The notes beneath the pieces were generated by a model, which worked only from the letters and a program-made list of their open reading frames with translations, did no database searches and had not been told where the DNA came from. Shown here piece by piece: positions 53,793-64,000 of a stretch of DNA of 64,000 nt. The stretch spans positions 21,279,676 to 21,343,675 of the forward strand of contig OX465286.1 in the NCBI GenBank assembly GCA_949987705.1. Direction: 5' to 3'. Within the stretch, counting starts at the first letter, position 1; the number at the start of each line of letters is the position of its first letter. Made by a program: the position numbers and the translations under genes. Source of the stretch: Thereva unica. Lineage: Eukaryota > Arthropoda > Insecta > Diptera > Therevidae.

Positions 53793-55946
53793 CTAGGTGT
53801 TAGGTGTTGCGAAACGTACCAGATTCCTTTTTGCGGCTGGTCCCTCGTATTCTCTTGGCGTTTGCCTCGTTATCCAATCATCTTGAAGAGTTGTTTCCTG
53901 TAAAATCGCGGGCTTCAATCGGTCTATTGAGACGTTTGAGTGTTTTCCGTTGACCTCAATGGTATAGTATGCATCATTATCTCTCTTGATAACAGGATGG
54001 GGTCCGGTGTATGGTTGGTCCAATGGCTTCTTCACTCCGTCTACCCTCACCAATACATGTGTGCACGTAGCTAAATCCTTATGTATGAAGATTCTTGGCT
54101 TGTTGTGATGTGCGGTTTTACGTGGACGTAGCTCTCGCATGTGTTCCCTCAGCGCTTCCTTAAACATTGTTCTATCAGGTTGAAAGTCGTCTTGCATAAA
54201 AAATTCGCCAGGTATTCGTAGGGTTGTACCAAATACCAATTCGGCGCTCGACGTACCGATGTCTTCTTTGAGACAGTTCCTTAACCCTAACATGACTACT
54301 GGTAATACTTGTATCCAGTCTTCATTTTGATGACATTTTATCGCGGCTTTGAATGACCGATGCCATCGTTCGATTAATCCATTCGCCTGTGGGTGGTATG
54401 TTGTGGTGCGATTCGTCCGACTTCCAATCAGCTTCGTGAAAGCGTCGAAGATCTGCGAGTCGAATTGCGTGCCTCTATCCGTCGTTATGATAGCTGGTGT
54501 GCCATATCTCGAGATCCATGTTTCAAAAAACGCTTCGACCACCGTGGTTGCCGTTATATCCTTAATTGGAGTAGCCTCCAGCCACCGTGTAAAACGATCA
54601 ATCATCGTTAGGCAATATTTGTACCCTCTTACTTCCGTCATCGGTCCCACAATGTCGATATGAACATGTTGAAATCGACCATCCGGGACGTCGATGTGTT
54701 GTGGTATTCGTTTAGTATGTCGACTAATCTTTGACCTTTGGCATGGTAAACAAGATCGTGACCATCCGTTGATGTCTTTGTTCATTCCTGGCCAAATAAA
54801 TTTTCTCGAAATAGCTTTTCTCGTAGCTTTGCCGCTGCAATGCGCAGTGTTGTGAACGTTGTCAAAGATCCTCTTTCTTAATGGCTTAGGCAAGTATGGT
54901 CGTATCCTATCGGTAGAAACGTCGCAATATACCGTAGTCTCCGTGTTACATAGTTGGAGCTTCTTAAATTTTATTGCACCTGGGTGTTGCAGTAGTTCCT
55001 TCAGTTCTTCGTCCTTCTCCTGTTCACTCGCTATGTCTTCCGTAGTGACACAAACTGGTAAGACAATATTGTTAATTCTCGATAAAGTATCGACTACTGC
55101 ATTATCCGTTCCCGAGATGTGTCTAATATCCGTAGTAAACTGTCCTATTAGGTCCAATTGTCTTTGCTGTCTCGGTGTTCCTTTCGATGATTTTTGGCTA
55201 AAAGCATACGTTAACGGTTTATGGTCCGTGAATATTGTTGTATTTCGTCCTTCCACCAAGTGTCTAAAATATTTAATCGCTGAGAATATGGCAAGAAGTT
55301 CTCCGTCGTATGCACTATATCTCGCTTGTGTTTCCGACATCTTTCTTGAGAAAAATCCTAACGGTTGTCGTTTTCCCTCGATGTCTTGTTCCAGTACCGC
55401 GCCAATCGCAATGTCAGACGCGTCGGTCGTCAGCTTCAGTGGTGTATCCTCTGCTGGATGAGCAATGATCGTGGCTTTTGCTAATTCCTCCTTGCATTTT
55501 TCGAATGCCGCCTCTGTCTCTGTGTTCCAGTTGATGGGTCTTTTATCCCGTTTCTTCGTTCCCGTGGTAAGAGAATGCAGAGGTGCTTGGATACTTGCTG
55601 CACCCTTGATACATCGTCTATAGAAATTAACCATTTCTAAGAATCTCCTTAATTCCTGAACCGTGTTTGGTTTGGGAAAATTCCTTATCGCAAGTACTCG
55701 ATGTTCGAGTGGTCTAATCCCGTCCTTCGAGACTTCATATCCGAGGTATTCGACCTTTTCCTGTCCCCAATGGCACTTGCTTAATTTGATTATAAGCCCA
55801 TAATCCTTTAGTCGTTGGATGACTTCTCTTATATGTTTAATATGTTCATCCCTTGAGCGCGATGCTATTAAAATATCGTCCACATAGCAGAAACAGAACT
55901 CCAATCCTCGTAACGTTATAATAATAATAATAGAAGAAGAGTCCAA
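53793..55946 (-). pseudogene. element A pol, C-terminal part: RT motif C to integrase
   Basis: The 717-residue reading enters just before RT motif C ([10 protein letters not shown]). RNase H has [24 protein letters not shown] and [14 protein letters not shown]. Integrase has H-H-C-C in [10 protein letters not shown] and SCLPCQRSK, then [19 protein letters not shown] and [15 protein letters not shown] (complete DDE), and a C-terminal domain with TGPHPVIKR. RNase H has AYDGELLA where element B has AYDRELLA. The frame begins with low-complexity residues created by a (TAT)n tract and a deletion in RT. Confidence 0.92.
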
Positions 55947-56865
55947 ACGGTGTTATTAACGCCGTCTTCTCTCGATCTTCAGGTGCCATTGGTATCTGGA
56001 AATACGCTCTTTCCAAATCCAGCGTTGTAAAGTATGTACATCCATGCAAACGATGTGAAAAATCTTGTATGTTCGGTACAGGATATTTGTCTGGTAACGT
56101 CATCTTGTTTAATCGTCTATAATCGCCGCATAATCTCCATGTTCCGTCCTTCTTCTTTGTCATCATCATGGGATTTGCGTAAGGGCTGCTTGAGGGGCTA
56201 ACAATACCTTCTTCTATCCATTCGTTGATTTCCTTTCGTGCTGCTTTGCATCTGCCTGGTGATAATCGTCGGGGGCGTTCGTAGCAAGGTGGACCTTTCG
56301 TGATTATGTAATGCCTCACGTTGTGCTTCGGCTCCCTGTACTTCCCTCTTCGTGTGACGTCGATATTTTCTTTGACTAGCTTGAGAAATTCATTCTCCTC
56401 CCCTACCGTTGTAACTGTTGGCGTCTTGCTTGCTGTCAGCGTGCCAACCGCGGTAAGGTTCGTTATACCGTCTATTAACTTCCGATTCCTCAGATCTGGA
56501 AGTAGATGGTACTCGTGTAAGAAATCGTTTCCTACAATCGGCTGCGCTACGTCAGCAATGATGAAGTTCCATGTGAAGATGCGTCTTAATCCGAAATCAA
56601 CAGTCATTCTCATTTGTCCATAAGTCGGTATTTTGGTATTATTTGCAGCATAAAGAAAAAACTCAGAATCATTTTGACAATTTTTACTAAAATTATTCGG
56701 TAGCACAGAAACATCAGCTCCCGTATCAATTAAAAATCGCGTGCCAGTCTTTCGGTCTTGCATTAAGAGACGTTTTGAGCTTGATCGCTGACCGACGGAC
56801 GCCTCAGTACTCGTCGGTTCCCCTAGTTTTCCGAATTCTTCGTCCAAGAGCACGGTTGTCGACAT
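55846..56865 (-). pseudogene. element A pol, N-terminal part: protease and RT fingers
   Basis: Starts at Met 56865, overlapping the gag end by about 40 bases in another frame. Protease: [81 protein letters not shown] (motif A) and [10 protein letters not shown]. There the frame runs into a (TAT)n tract; about 75 bases coding the [15 protein letters not shown] region (motif B) in element B are missing. RT is therefore dead. Confidence 0.92.
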
Positions 56866-57773
56866 TTACGTGCCTTGTTTCCAAACATTTGGTGGTAAAA
56901 ACAAGTTCCACTGTTCTCCTGTGGTTTTCTCCATGGCGATTTCGATCTACCTCGTGCGTGCCTGACGTTGTCTCTACCACGTGACCTTGGCCGGAGATTC
57001 CTCACCTCCGACAGAGTTTCAACAGCAAGTCTCAGCTCGCTGATGACGCTGTCGTTCGCGTTGTCACCTCTTCCTGCGTTATCACCTCTTGTGTTATGTC
57101 CCGTTGGCGTTTGCTTAAATCCCTTATCTGGATCCTCGTGCATTTTCCTTTCTAGCGCATAGACGTGCGGCTGCATGACTTCAACAATCCGATCCGCTTG
57201 AAGTGCTAACCCGCTCAGATCTTCAGTATCGTTGACGGCTATGATACCACGTAATTGCTCAGGTAGCTGTTCAATGAACAGCGAACGCAGCACAGTATTG
57301 TTGCATTGACCTCCAGCCAAATTCCTCAGGCGCTGGAGATATAACGAGGGTTTCTCATGTCCAATTGGCTGTCCCCTTAATAGACGCCGCACTCGTGTCT
57401 CAGATGACTCACCAAACGCTGTGATGATACGTGTCTTCAAAGTGTCGTACTTGTTTCTTTCTGGTGGAGAGTCTATTATGTCCCCTATGACTCCCAGTAT
57501 TTCGCTATCTAAATTAACCTAGACATGCCTAAACTTCGTAGAGTCCGCAGTGATCCTGTTCAATCCAAACGCGGCTTCCGCCACCGCAAACCACCTGGCT
57601 GGAGATGTCTTCCAGAATGGTTGTGGTAACTTAATATTAGACACCGCATTTATGTGATTGCCTTCGTATTCGTGACCATGACCCGTTGAGGAAGCTGCTT
57701 CGAAACAGGGTGGTGGCTGTTGTTCGTTGGCTGATGCCTGCACAGCACTTGGTGTTTCCGCTGGCTGATCCAT
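56823..57773 (-). pseudogene. element A gag, nonsense-broken
   Basis: Starts at Met 57773 ([12 protein letters not shown]). A TAG at about 57519 interrupts after FRHV; element B reads through at the same place. The second part (57440-56823) carries [20 protein letters not shown], the capsid-like region, and ends with the knuckle [18 protein letters not shown], a Cys-His-Cys-Cys arrangement as described for CsRn1-type Gag. One codon is deleted relative to B in the SKEVRNL region. Confidence 0.88.
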
Positions 57774-58299
57774 GTCACCAATTCCTTCCCAGTTTGTGAG
57801 GATATATGTGTATAAAAGACTTCGCGTGTACTTCCGAATTGACTTTTACTTGCGCAAACTTGTTAAGACAAAAAAATTACAATTTGCTTTCGTGGTTCCC
57901 GAAAGACAATATGTATACTGCCCGGTTCCCGTATTTCCCGGACAGTAATACTTGCAACACACGAAAGAAAACTATGTCAAATCGGTCGAATTCACCGTTA
58001 GCAACTCGTGGTTAGTGGACTTAAAACAAATATGAGTGTTTTATGTGTTTTGACTTTTCTAAGTATATAAGTGAACAACCTCTTAACTCTAAATACTAAC
58101 TTACTAACTTTTGTCTTCAATGCAAATTCTTTAGCGTTCGGCAATGGGTCGTCTTCTTCTCACTTCTGTATCGTCTTCTTCTCGTTTCTTTATCGTCTTC
58201 TTCTCGCTTCTTTATCGTCCTTACTTTCCTCCGGTTGGAGGTCCTTGATTAGCTTCACCGTCCGGAACCTTCGTTAGGGCCTTAGCAATTGGCCGTGCC
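57774..58299 (-). other. element A untranslated leader
   Basis: Matches the leader of element B at 60081-60594 in reverse. Non-coding. Confidence 0.7.
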
Positions 58300-58763
58300 C
58301 TCACTCGTACTCGGGATCTTCTTTTCGCTCTAGGTAGGGGGCTTCCTTCCTTCCTTCACTCGTGATCGGGTCTTCCTTCGCTCGTATTCGGGACTGGTCT
58401 TCGTCTTTGGGGCTTCCTTCCTTCCTTCGCTCGCGTTCGGGTCTTCCTTCGCTCGTCGTCGGGCCTCCTTTGCTCGTATTCGGGGTAACTCTTCCTTCCT
58501 TCACTTGTCGTTAGGCCTCCTTTGCTTGGATTCGGGGTCTCTCTTCCCTCCTTCGCTTGTCGTTGGCCTCCTTCGTTTGGATTCGGGTCTTCCTTCCTTC
58601 GAACGTCGTCGGGCCTCCTTCGCTTGTATTCGGGTCTTCCTTCCTTCGAAAGTCGTCGGGCCTCCTTCGCTTGTATTCGGGTCCTCCGTCCTTCGGACGT
58701 CGTCGGTTCGTTTGTACTCGGGTCTTCCTTCCTTCGAACGTCGTCGGCCTTCTTCGCTTGTAT
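58300..58763 (-). repeat. element A leader minisatellite
   Basis: On the minus strand the region repeats GAAGGAAGGAAGACCCGAAT-like units with CAAGCGAAGGAGGCCCGACG. The unit carries CCCGAA, the inner part of the adjacent primer site. It corresponds to the minisatellite in element B at 59410-60080, with different unit order. Confidence 0.8.
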
Positions 58764-58775
58764 TCGGGGTCACCA
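58764..58775 (-). promoter_or_regulatory. element A primer-binding site, tRNA-Trp type
   Basis: TGGTGACCCCGA on the minus strand, six bases after the 5' LTR. Matches the start of the site in the BEL element. Confidence 0.75.
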
Positions 58776-58781
58776 ATTTCC

Positions 58782-59087
58782 TATGGGGACTTGACTCCCA
58801 ATCCCCACAGGAATAATTAGATAGGAGATAGGATAGGATTATTTTATTCTTGTTGTTAACCCGAAGGCTGTACAAAGATAACTGATTTCTAATTCTAAAA
58901 CAATTCACAAATTAAACGTTAAAATACATCAATGCTTACTTATCCTAAAATTAATATCTAAATTTGGTCTAAAGTAAAGTATTTTTGTTTCGTTTGTGTA
59001 CAGTGGTTCTTCTGTAACATGTTGTTGTGTATGACCGTTTTTAACATGTAGATGGCGCTGAACCACCTTCGCAGTCGGGTCGCCACA
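58782..59087 (-). repeat. element A 5' LTR
   Basis: In element orientation it starts TGTGGCGACCC at 59087 and ends CCCCATA at 58782. It drives transcription leftwards, away from the LTR of element B that begins at 59092. Confidence 0.93.
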
Positions 59088-59091
59088 ATGA
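59088..59091. repeat. ATGA shared between elements A and B
   Basis: The only sequence between the two 5' LTRs. It equals the duplication left of element A. Confidence 0.85.
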
Positions 59092-59399
59092 TGTGGCGAC
59101 CCAACTGCAAAGGTTGTTCAGCGCCATCTACATGAAAGACGATCATACACAACAACATGTTACACAAAAACCACTGTACACAAACGAAATTAAAACACTT
59201 TACTTTAGACTAAATTAGATTTAATTTTAGGATAAGTAAGCACTGATGTATTTTAACGTTTAATTTATAAATTGTTTTAGAATTAGAAATCAGTTCTCTT
59301 TGTACAGCCTTCGGGTTAACAACTTAATAAAAGTATTATAAATAACCTTCCTCTCTAATTTATTCCTATGAGGATAAGATACGGAGTCAAAACCCCATA
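59092..59399 (+). repeat. element B 5' LTR
   Basis: Starts TGTGGCGACCCAACTGC and ends ACCCCATA (308 bp). AATAAAAGTATT at about 59325 may be the polyadenylation signal. Confidence 0.92.
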
Positions 59400-59405
59400 G
59401 GAAAT

Positions 59406-59417
59406 TGGTGACCCCGA
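59406..59417 (+). promoter_or_regulatory. element B primer-binding site, tRNA-Trp type
   Basis: TGGTGACCCCGA matches the 3' end of tRNA-Trp over 12 bases, then diverges (ACATAAACG), where the leader minisatellite begins. Confidence 0.75.
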
Positions 59418-60080
59418 ACATAAACGAAGGAAGGACGACCCACCCCGAACATAAACGAAGGAAGGACGACCCACCCCGAACATAAACGAAGGAAGGACGA
59501 CCGACCCCGAACATAAACGAAGGAAGGACGACCGACCCCGAGCATAAACGAAGAAGGCCGACGACGTCCGAAGGAAGGACGACCCCGAACATAAGCGAAG
59601 AAGGCCGACGACGTCCGAAGGAAGGACGACCCCGAACATAAGCGAAGAAGGCCGACGACGTCCGAAGGAAGGACGACCCCGAACATAAACGAGGGAAGGA
59701 CGACCGACCCCGAGCATAAACGAAGAAGGCCGACGACGTCCGAAGGAAGGACGACCCCGAACATAAGCGAAGAAGGCCGACGACGTTCTAAGGAAGGACG
59801 ACCCCGCATACAAACGAAGGAGGCCCGACGACGTCCGAAGGACGGAGGACCCCGAATACAAGCAAAGGAGGCCCGACGACGATTGAAGGAAGAGAGACCC
59901 CGAATCAAAGCGAAGGAAGACCAGAACGCGAGTGAAAGAAGGAAGGAAGTCCCAGGAACGAAGACCAGTCCCGAATAAAAGCGAAGGAAGGACTGACCAC
60001 GAGAGAAGGAAGGAAGGAGCCCCAAAGACGAGCGAAGGAAGACCCCTACCTAGAGCGAAAAGAAGATCCTGAGTACGAGT
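59410..60080 (+). repeat. element B leader minisatellite
   Basis: Four units of 31 bp (ACCCCGAACATAAACGAAGG then AAGGACGACCC) start inside the primer site. Then come units of about 47 bp containing GAAGAAGGCCGACGACGTCC and GAAGGAAGGACGACCCCGAA. From about 59810 units diverge (GGAGGCCCGACGAC). Every unit keeps ACCCCGAA or close variants. Open frames on the minus strand here are artefacts of the repeat. Confidence 0.9.
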
Positions 60081-60594
60081 GAGGGCCCAGCCAGCTGCTA
60101 AGGCCCTAAGGAAGGTTCCGGACGGTGAAGCTAAGCAGGGACCTCCAACCGGAGGAAAGAAGAAGACGACAAAGAATCGAGAAGAGGAACATAAAGAAGT
60201 GAGAAGAAGACGACCCATTGCCGAACGCGAAGGAAGTTGCATTGAAGACAAAAGTTAGTAAGTTAGTATTTAGAGTTAAGAGGTTGTTCAATTTGTTCAA
60301 TTATATATTTACAAAAGTCAAAACTCATATTTTTGTCATAAATTCACTAACCACGAGTTACTAACGGTGAATTCGACCGATTGGACATAGTTTTCTTTCG
60401 TGCGTTGCAAATATTACTGTCCGAGAAATACGGGAACCGGGCAGTATACATATTATGTATATTTCGAGAACCACGAAAGCAAATCGTAATTTTTTGTCTT
60501 CTTAACAAGTTTGCGCAAGTTAAAGTCAATTAATAAGTACACGCGAAGTCTTTTATATACATATATTCTCACAAACGGGGAAGGAATTGGTGAC
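60081..60594 (+). other. element B untranslated leader
   Basis: Non-repetitive 5' leader, matching the inverted leader of element A. A second ATTGGTGAC lies just before the gag Met. Confidence 0.75.
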
Positions 60595-61548
60595 ATGGAT
60601 CAGCCAGCCGAAACACCAAGTGCTGTGCAGGCATCAGCCAACGAACAACAGCCACCACCCCGTTTCGAAGCAGCTTCCTCAACGGGTCATGGTCATGAAT
60701 ACGAAGGCAATCACATAAATGCGGTGTCTAGTATTAAATTACCACAACCATTCTGGAAGACATCTCCAGCCAGGTGGTTTGCAGTGGCGGAAGCCGCGTT
60801 TGGATTGAATAGGATCACTGCGGATTCTACGAAGTTTAGGCATGTTTTGGTCAATTTAGATAGCGAAATACTGGGAGTCGTAGGGGACATAATAGACTCT
60901 CCACCAGAAAGAAACAAGTACGACACTTTGAAGACACGGATCATCACAGCGTTTGGTGAGTCTTCTGAGACACGAGTGCGGCGTTTATTAAGGGGACAGC
61001 CAATTGGAAATGAGAAACCCTCGTTATATCTCCAGCGCCTGAGGAATTTGGCTGGAGGTCAATGCAACAATACTGTCCTGCGTTCGCCGTTCACTGAACA
61101 GCTACCTGAGCAAGTACGTGGTATCATAGCCGTCAACGATACTGAAGATCTGAGCGGTTTAGCACTTCAAGCTGATCGGATTGTTGAAGTCATGCAGCCA
61201 CACGTCTACGCGCTAGAAAGGAAAATGCACGAGGATCCAGATAAGGGATTTAAGCAAACGCCAACGGGACATAGCATAAGAGGTGATAACGCAGGAAGAG
61301 GTGACAACGCGAACGACAGCGTCATCAGCGAGCTGAGACTTGCTGTTGAAACTCTGTCGAAGGAGGTGAGGAATCTCCGGTCAAGGTCACGTGGTAGAGA
61401 CAACGCCATGCACGCACGAGGTAGATCGAAATCGCCATGGAGAAAACCACAAGAGAATAGTGAAACTTGTTTTTACCACCAAAAGTTTGGAAACAAGGCA
61501 CGTAAATGTCGACAACCGTGTTCTTGGACGAAGAATTCGGAAAACTAG
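60595..61548 (+). CDS. gag: element B Gag
   Basis: 317 residues from Met at 60595, chosen because element A starts at the matching Met after the same TTGGTGAC; an upstream Met at 60511 is in frame but lies in the leader. Residues 1-50 are disordered; the capsid-like part has [20 protein letters not shown] and [12 protein letters not shown] basic SRSRGR stretch precedes the knuckle at 292-309 ([18 protein letters not shown]): Cys292, His295, Cys305, Cys309, the CHCC form reported for CsRn1-type Gag. It packages the element RNA into particles in the cytoplasm. Pol starts at 61506 in the -1 frame. Confidence 0.9.
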   Translation: MDQPAETPSAVQASANEQQPPPRFEAASSTGHGHEYEGNHINAVSSIKLPQPFWKTSPARWFAVAEAAFGLNRITADSTKFRHVLVNLDSEILGVVGDIIDSPPERNKYDTLKTRIITAFGESSETRVRRLLRGQPIGNEKPSLYLQRLRNLAGGQCNNTVLRSPFTEQLPEQVRGIIAVNDTEDLSGLALQADRIVEVMQPHVYALERKMHEDPDKGFKQTPTGHSIRGDNAGRGDNANDSVISELRLAVETLSKEVRNLRSRSRGRDNAMHARGRSKSPWRKPQENSETCFYHQKFGNKARKCRQPCSWTKNSEN

Positions 61549-64000
61549 GAGAACCGACGAGTACCGAGGCGTCCGTCGGTCAGCTATCAAGCTCAAAACG
61601 TCTCTTAATGCAAGACCGAAAGACTGGCACGCGATTTTTAATTGATACGGGAGCTGACGTTTCAATACTAACAAAGAATTTTAGCAAAAATTGTCAATGC
61701 GATCCTGATTTTTTTCTTTATGCTGCAAATAATACCAAAATATCGACTTATGGACAAATGAGAATGACTGTTGATTTCGGATTAAGACGCATCTTCACAT
61801 GGAACTTCATCATTGCTGACGTAGCCCAGCCGATTGTAGGAACCGATTTCTTACACGAGTACCATCTACTTCCAGATCTGAGGAATCGGAAGTTAATAGA
61901 CGGTATAACGAACCTTACCGCGGTTGGCACGCTGACAGCAAGCAAGACGCCAACAGTTACAACGGTAGGGGAGGAGAATGAATTTCTCAAGCTAGTCAAA
62001 GAAAATATCGACGTCACACGAAGAGGGAAGTACAGGGAGCCGAAGCACAACGTGAGGCATTACATAATCACGAAAGGTCCACCCTGCTACGAACGCCCCC
62101 GACGATTATCACCAGGCAGATGCAAAGCAGCACGAAAGGAAATCAACGAATGGATAGAAGAAGGTATTGTTAGCCCCTCATGCAGCCCTTACGCAAATCC
62201 CATGATGATGACAAAGAAGAAGGACGGAACATGGAGATTATGCGGCGATTATAGACGATTAAACAAGATGACCTTACCAGACAAATATCCTGTACCGAAC
62301 ATACAAGATTTTTCACATCGTTTGCATGGATGTACCTACTTTACAACGATGGATTTGGAAAGAGCGTATTTCCAGATACCAATGGCACCTGAAGACCGAG
62401 AGAAGACGGCGTTAATAACACCGTTTGGACTCTTCGAATTTAACGTAATGCCATTTGGACTAACAAATGCCGCGCAATCTTTTCAACGGTTTATTGACAC
62501 AACGTTACGAGGATTGGAGTTCTGTTTTTGCTATGTGGACGACATTTTAATAGCATCGCGCTCAAGGGATGAACATATTAAACACATAAGAGAAGTCATC
62601 CAACGACTAAAGGATTATGGGCTTATAATCAAATTAAGCAAGTGCCATTGGGGACAGGAAAAGGTAGAATACCTCGGATATGAAGTCTCGAAGGACGGGA
62701 TTAGACCACTCGAACATCGAGTACTTGCGATAAGGAATTTTCCCAAACCAAACACGGTTCAGGAATTAAGGAGATTCTTAGGAATGCTTAATTTCTACAG
62801 ACGATGCATCAAGGGTGCAGCAAGTATCCAAGCACCTCTGCATTCTCTTACCACGGGAACGAAGAAACGGGATAAAAGACCCATCAACTGGAACACAGAG
62901 ACAGAGGCGGCATTCGAAAAGTGCAAGGAGGAATTAGCAAAAGCCACGATCATTGCGCATCCAGCAGAGGACACACCACTGAAGCTGACGACTGACGCCT
63001 CTGACATCGCGATTGGTGCGGTACTGGAACAAGACATCGAGGGGAAACGACAACCGTTAGGATTTTTCTCAAGAAAGATGTCGGAAACACAAGCGAGATA
63101 TAGCGCATACGACAGAGAACTTCTTGCCATATTCTCAGCGATCAAATATTTTAGACACTTGGTGGAAGGACGAAATACAACGATATTCACGGACCATAAA
63201 CCGTTAACGTATGCTTTTAGCCAAAAATTATCGAAAGCATCACCGAGACAGCAAAGACAATTGGATCTAATAGGACAGTTTACTACGGATATTAGACACA
63301 TCTCGGGAACGGATAATGCAGTAGCCGACACTTTATCGAGAATTAACGATATTGTCTTACCAGTTTGTGTCACTACGGAAGACATAGCGAGTGAACAGGA
63401 GAAGGACGAAGAACTGAAGGAACTACTGCAACACCCAGGTGCAATAAAATTTAAGAAGCTCCAACTATGTAACACGGAGACTACGGTATGCTGCGATGTT
63501 TCTACCGATAGGATACGACCATACTTACCCAAACCATTTAGAAAGAGGATCTTTGACAACGTTCACAACACTGCTCATTGCAGCGGCAAAGCTACGAGAA
63601 AAGCTATTGCGAGAAAATTTATTTGGCCAGGAATGAACAAAGACATCAACGGATGGTCACGATCTTGTTTACCATGCCAAAGGTCAAAGATTAGTCGACA
63701 TACTAAACGAATACCACAACACATCGACGTCCCGGATGGTCGATTTCAACATGTGCATATCGACATTGTTGGACCGATGACGGAAGTAAGAGGGTACAAA
63801 TACTGCTTAACGATGATTGATCGTTTTACACGATGGCCGGAGGCTACTCCAATCAAGGATATAACGGCAACCACGGTGGTCGAAGCGTTTTTTGAAACAT
63901 GGATCTCGAGATACGGCACACCAGCTATCATAACGACGGATAGAGGCACGCAATTCGACTCGCAGATTTTCGACGCTTTCGCTAAACTGATTGGAAGTCG
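61506..64000 (+). CDS. pol: element B Pol, partial at window edge
   Basis: The frame starting at Met 61506 (43 bases inside gag, -1 relative frame) stays open for 831 codons to the window end. Protease: DTGA at residues 47-50. [35 protein letters not shown] (motif A), [15 protein letters not shown] (motif B), YVDD at 343-346. RNase [23 protein letters not shown] and TDHKPL with Asp at 563. Integrase: His687, His691, Cys721, Cys724, then catalytic Asp753 and Asp812; the Glu is beyond the edge. No lesion is visible, so this copy could encode working enzymes if its 3' part is also intact. A -1 frameshift or reinitiation is needed for expression. Confidence 0.92.
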   Translation, partial: MSTTVFLDEEFGKLGEPTSTEASVGQLSSSKRLLMQDRKTGTRFLIDTGADVSILTKNFSKNCQCDPDFFLYAANNTKISTYGQMRMTVDFGLRRIFTWNFIIADVAQPIVGTDFLHEYHLLPDLRNRKLIDGITNLTAVGTLTASKTPTVTTVGEENEFLKLVKENIDVTRRGKYREPKHNVRHYIITKGPPCYERPRRLSPGRCKAARKEINEWIEEGIVSPSCSPYANPMMMTKKKDGTWRLCGDYRRLNKMTLPDKYPVPNIQDFSHRLHGCTYFTTMDLERAYFQIPMAPEDREKTALITPFGLFEFNVMPFGLTNAAQSFQRFIDTTLRGLEFCFCYVDDILIASRSRDEHIKHIREVIQRLKDYGLIIKLSKCHWGQEKVEYLGYEVSKDGIRPLEHRVLAIRNFPKPNTVQELRRFLGMLNFYRRCIKGAASIQAPLHSLTTGTKKRDKRPINWNTETEAAFEKCKEELAKATIIAHPAEDTPLKLTTDASDIAIGAVLEQDIEGKRQPLGFFSRKMSETQARYSAYDRELLAIFSAIKYFRHLVEGRNTTIFTDHKPLTYAFSQKLSKASPRQQRQLDLIGQFTTDIRHISGTDNAVADTLSRINDIVLPVCVTTEDIASEQEKDEELKELLQHPGAIKFKKLQLCNTETTVCCDVSTDRIRPYLPKPFRKRIFDNVHNTAHCSGKATRKAIARKFIWPGMNKDINGWSRSCLPCQRSKISRHTKRIPQHIDVPDGRFQHVHIDIVGPMTEVRGYKYCLTMIDRFTRWPEATPIKDITATTVVEAFFETWISRYGTPAIITTDRGTQFDSQIFDAFAKLIGS

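Larger units (their letters stand above)
53458..59087 (-). mobile_element. Ty3/gypsy element A (CsRn1-like), defective
   Basis: LTRs of 306 and 309 bp at 58782-59087 (5') and 53458-53766 (3') flank gag and pol on the minus strand. ATGA flanks both ends (53454-53457 and 59088-59091), the 4-bp duplication expected for Ty3/gypsy. A primer site of tRNA-Trp type and a CHCC-type gag knuckle point to the CsRn1 lineage. The LTRs differ by roughly 3 percent by eye plus one 3-base indel. Gag carries a nonsense codon and RT has an internal deletion. Confidence 0.93.
59092..64000 (+). mobile_element. Ty3/gypsy element B (CsRn1-like), open to window edge
   Basis: 5' LTR, primer site, leader minisatellite, gag and pol in the order and spacing of element A, on the plus strand. 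Gag and pol have no stop or shift up to base 64000. The LTR differs clearly from that of A, so A and B are separate subfamily members rather than one duplicated copy. The 3' part, including the integrase Glu and the 3' LTR, is outside. Confidence 0.93.

Noticed and set aside
58501..58908. Open frames of about 90-135 residues on both strands over the element A leader
   Set aside because: Same repeat artefact as in element B.
59355..60251. Open reading frame of 298 residues on the minus strand with Ser/Leu/Arg repeats
   Set aside because: It lies over the leader minisatellite of element B; the repeat length keeps the frame open. Gag starts on the other strand downstream.
62795..63559. 254-residue frame on the minus strand
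   Set aside because: It is the complement of the intact pol frame of element B; a parallel shadow exists over element A.
1..64000. CRISPR arrays, rRNA genes, operons, ribosome binding sites
   Set aside because: The sequence is eukaryotic and transposon-rich. The tandem arrays seen have no unique spacers of constant length, and no rRNA segment was recognised.

Overview
The window is AT-rich eukaryotic DNA built almost entirely from transposable elements. The mix (BEL/Pao and Ty3/gypsy LTR elements, R1/LOA-like, Jockey-like and RTE-like LINEs, Tc1, hAT, Helitron pieces, many MITEs) points to an arthropod, most likely an insect; Diptera is a guess. No convincing single-copy host gene was found. 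A few short unassigned ORFs are listed with low confidence.

Layout. 1-3600: a decayed R1/LOA-like LINE (+) split by a 5'-truncated Jockey-like LINE (-). 3600-8080: a hairpin, two MITEs, an hAT end and two LINE remnants. 8080-9364: the 5' part of an LTR element (LTR, tRNA-Leu primer site, SAP-domain gag). 9900-15480: LINE scraps and a degenerate Ty3/gypsy element (-). 15600-18670: a MITE, a Helitron helicase remnant and a two-unit tRNA-like SINE. 18978-32745: a LINE (+) interrupted by a 10.5-kb hAT element that is itself interrupted by an 8.7-kb BEL/Pao element with near-identical LTRs and an env-like domain. 32750-40500: mostly non-coding, with a GC-rich foldback, a split repeat carrying two inverted MITEs, and Helitron-like sequence. 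40508-43735: a nearly full-length RTE-like LINE killed by point lesions. 44500-50470: R1/LOA-like remnants, a broken Tc1 transposase and hAT ends. 53458-64000: two related Ty3/gypsy elements of CsRn1 type, head to head and only 4 bp apart. The left one (A, -) is dead; the right one (B, +) is open through gag and pol to the window edge.

How it fits together. Nesting order can be read from target-site duplications: LINE first, then hAT (8-bp duplication), then BEL (5-bp duplication AATTT). The A/B pair shares one ATGA between the two 5' LTRs, which face away from each other. Its leaders carry a minisatellite that appears to have grown from the primer-binding site. The BEL element and the A/B pair are from different LTR families but share the start of a primer site that fits tRNA-Trp. 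Everything here is from reading the sequence; family names rest on motif recognition, not on searches.
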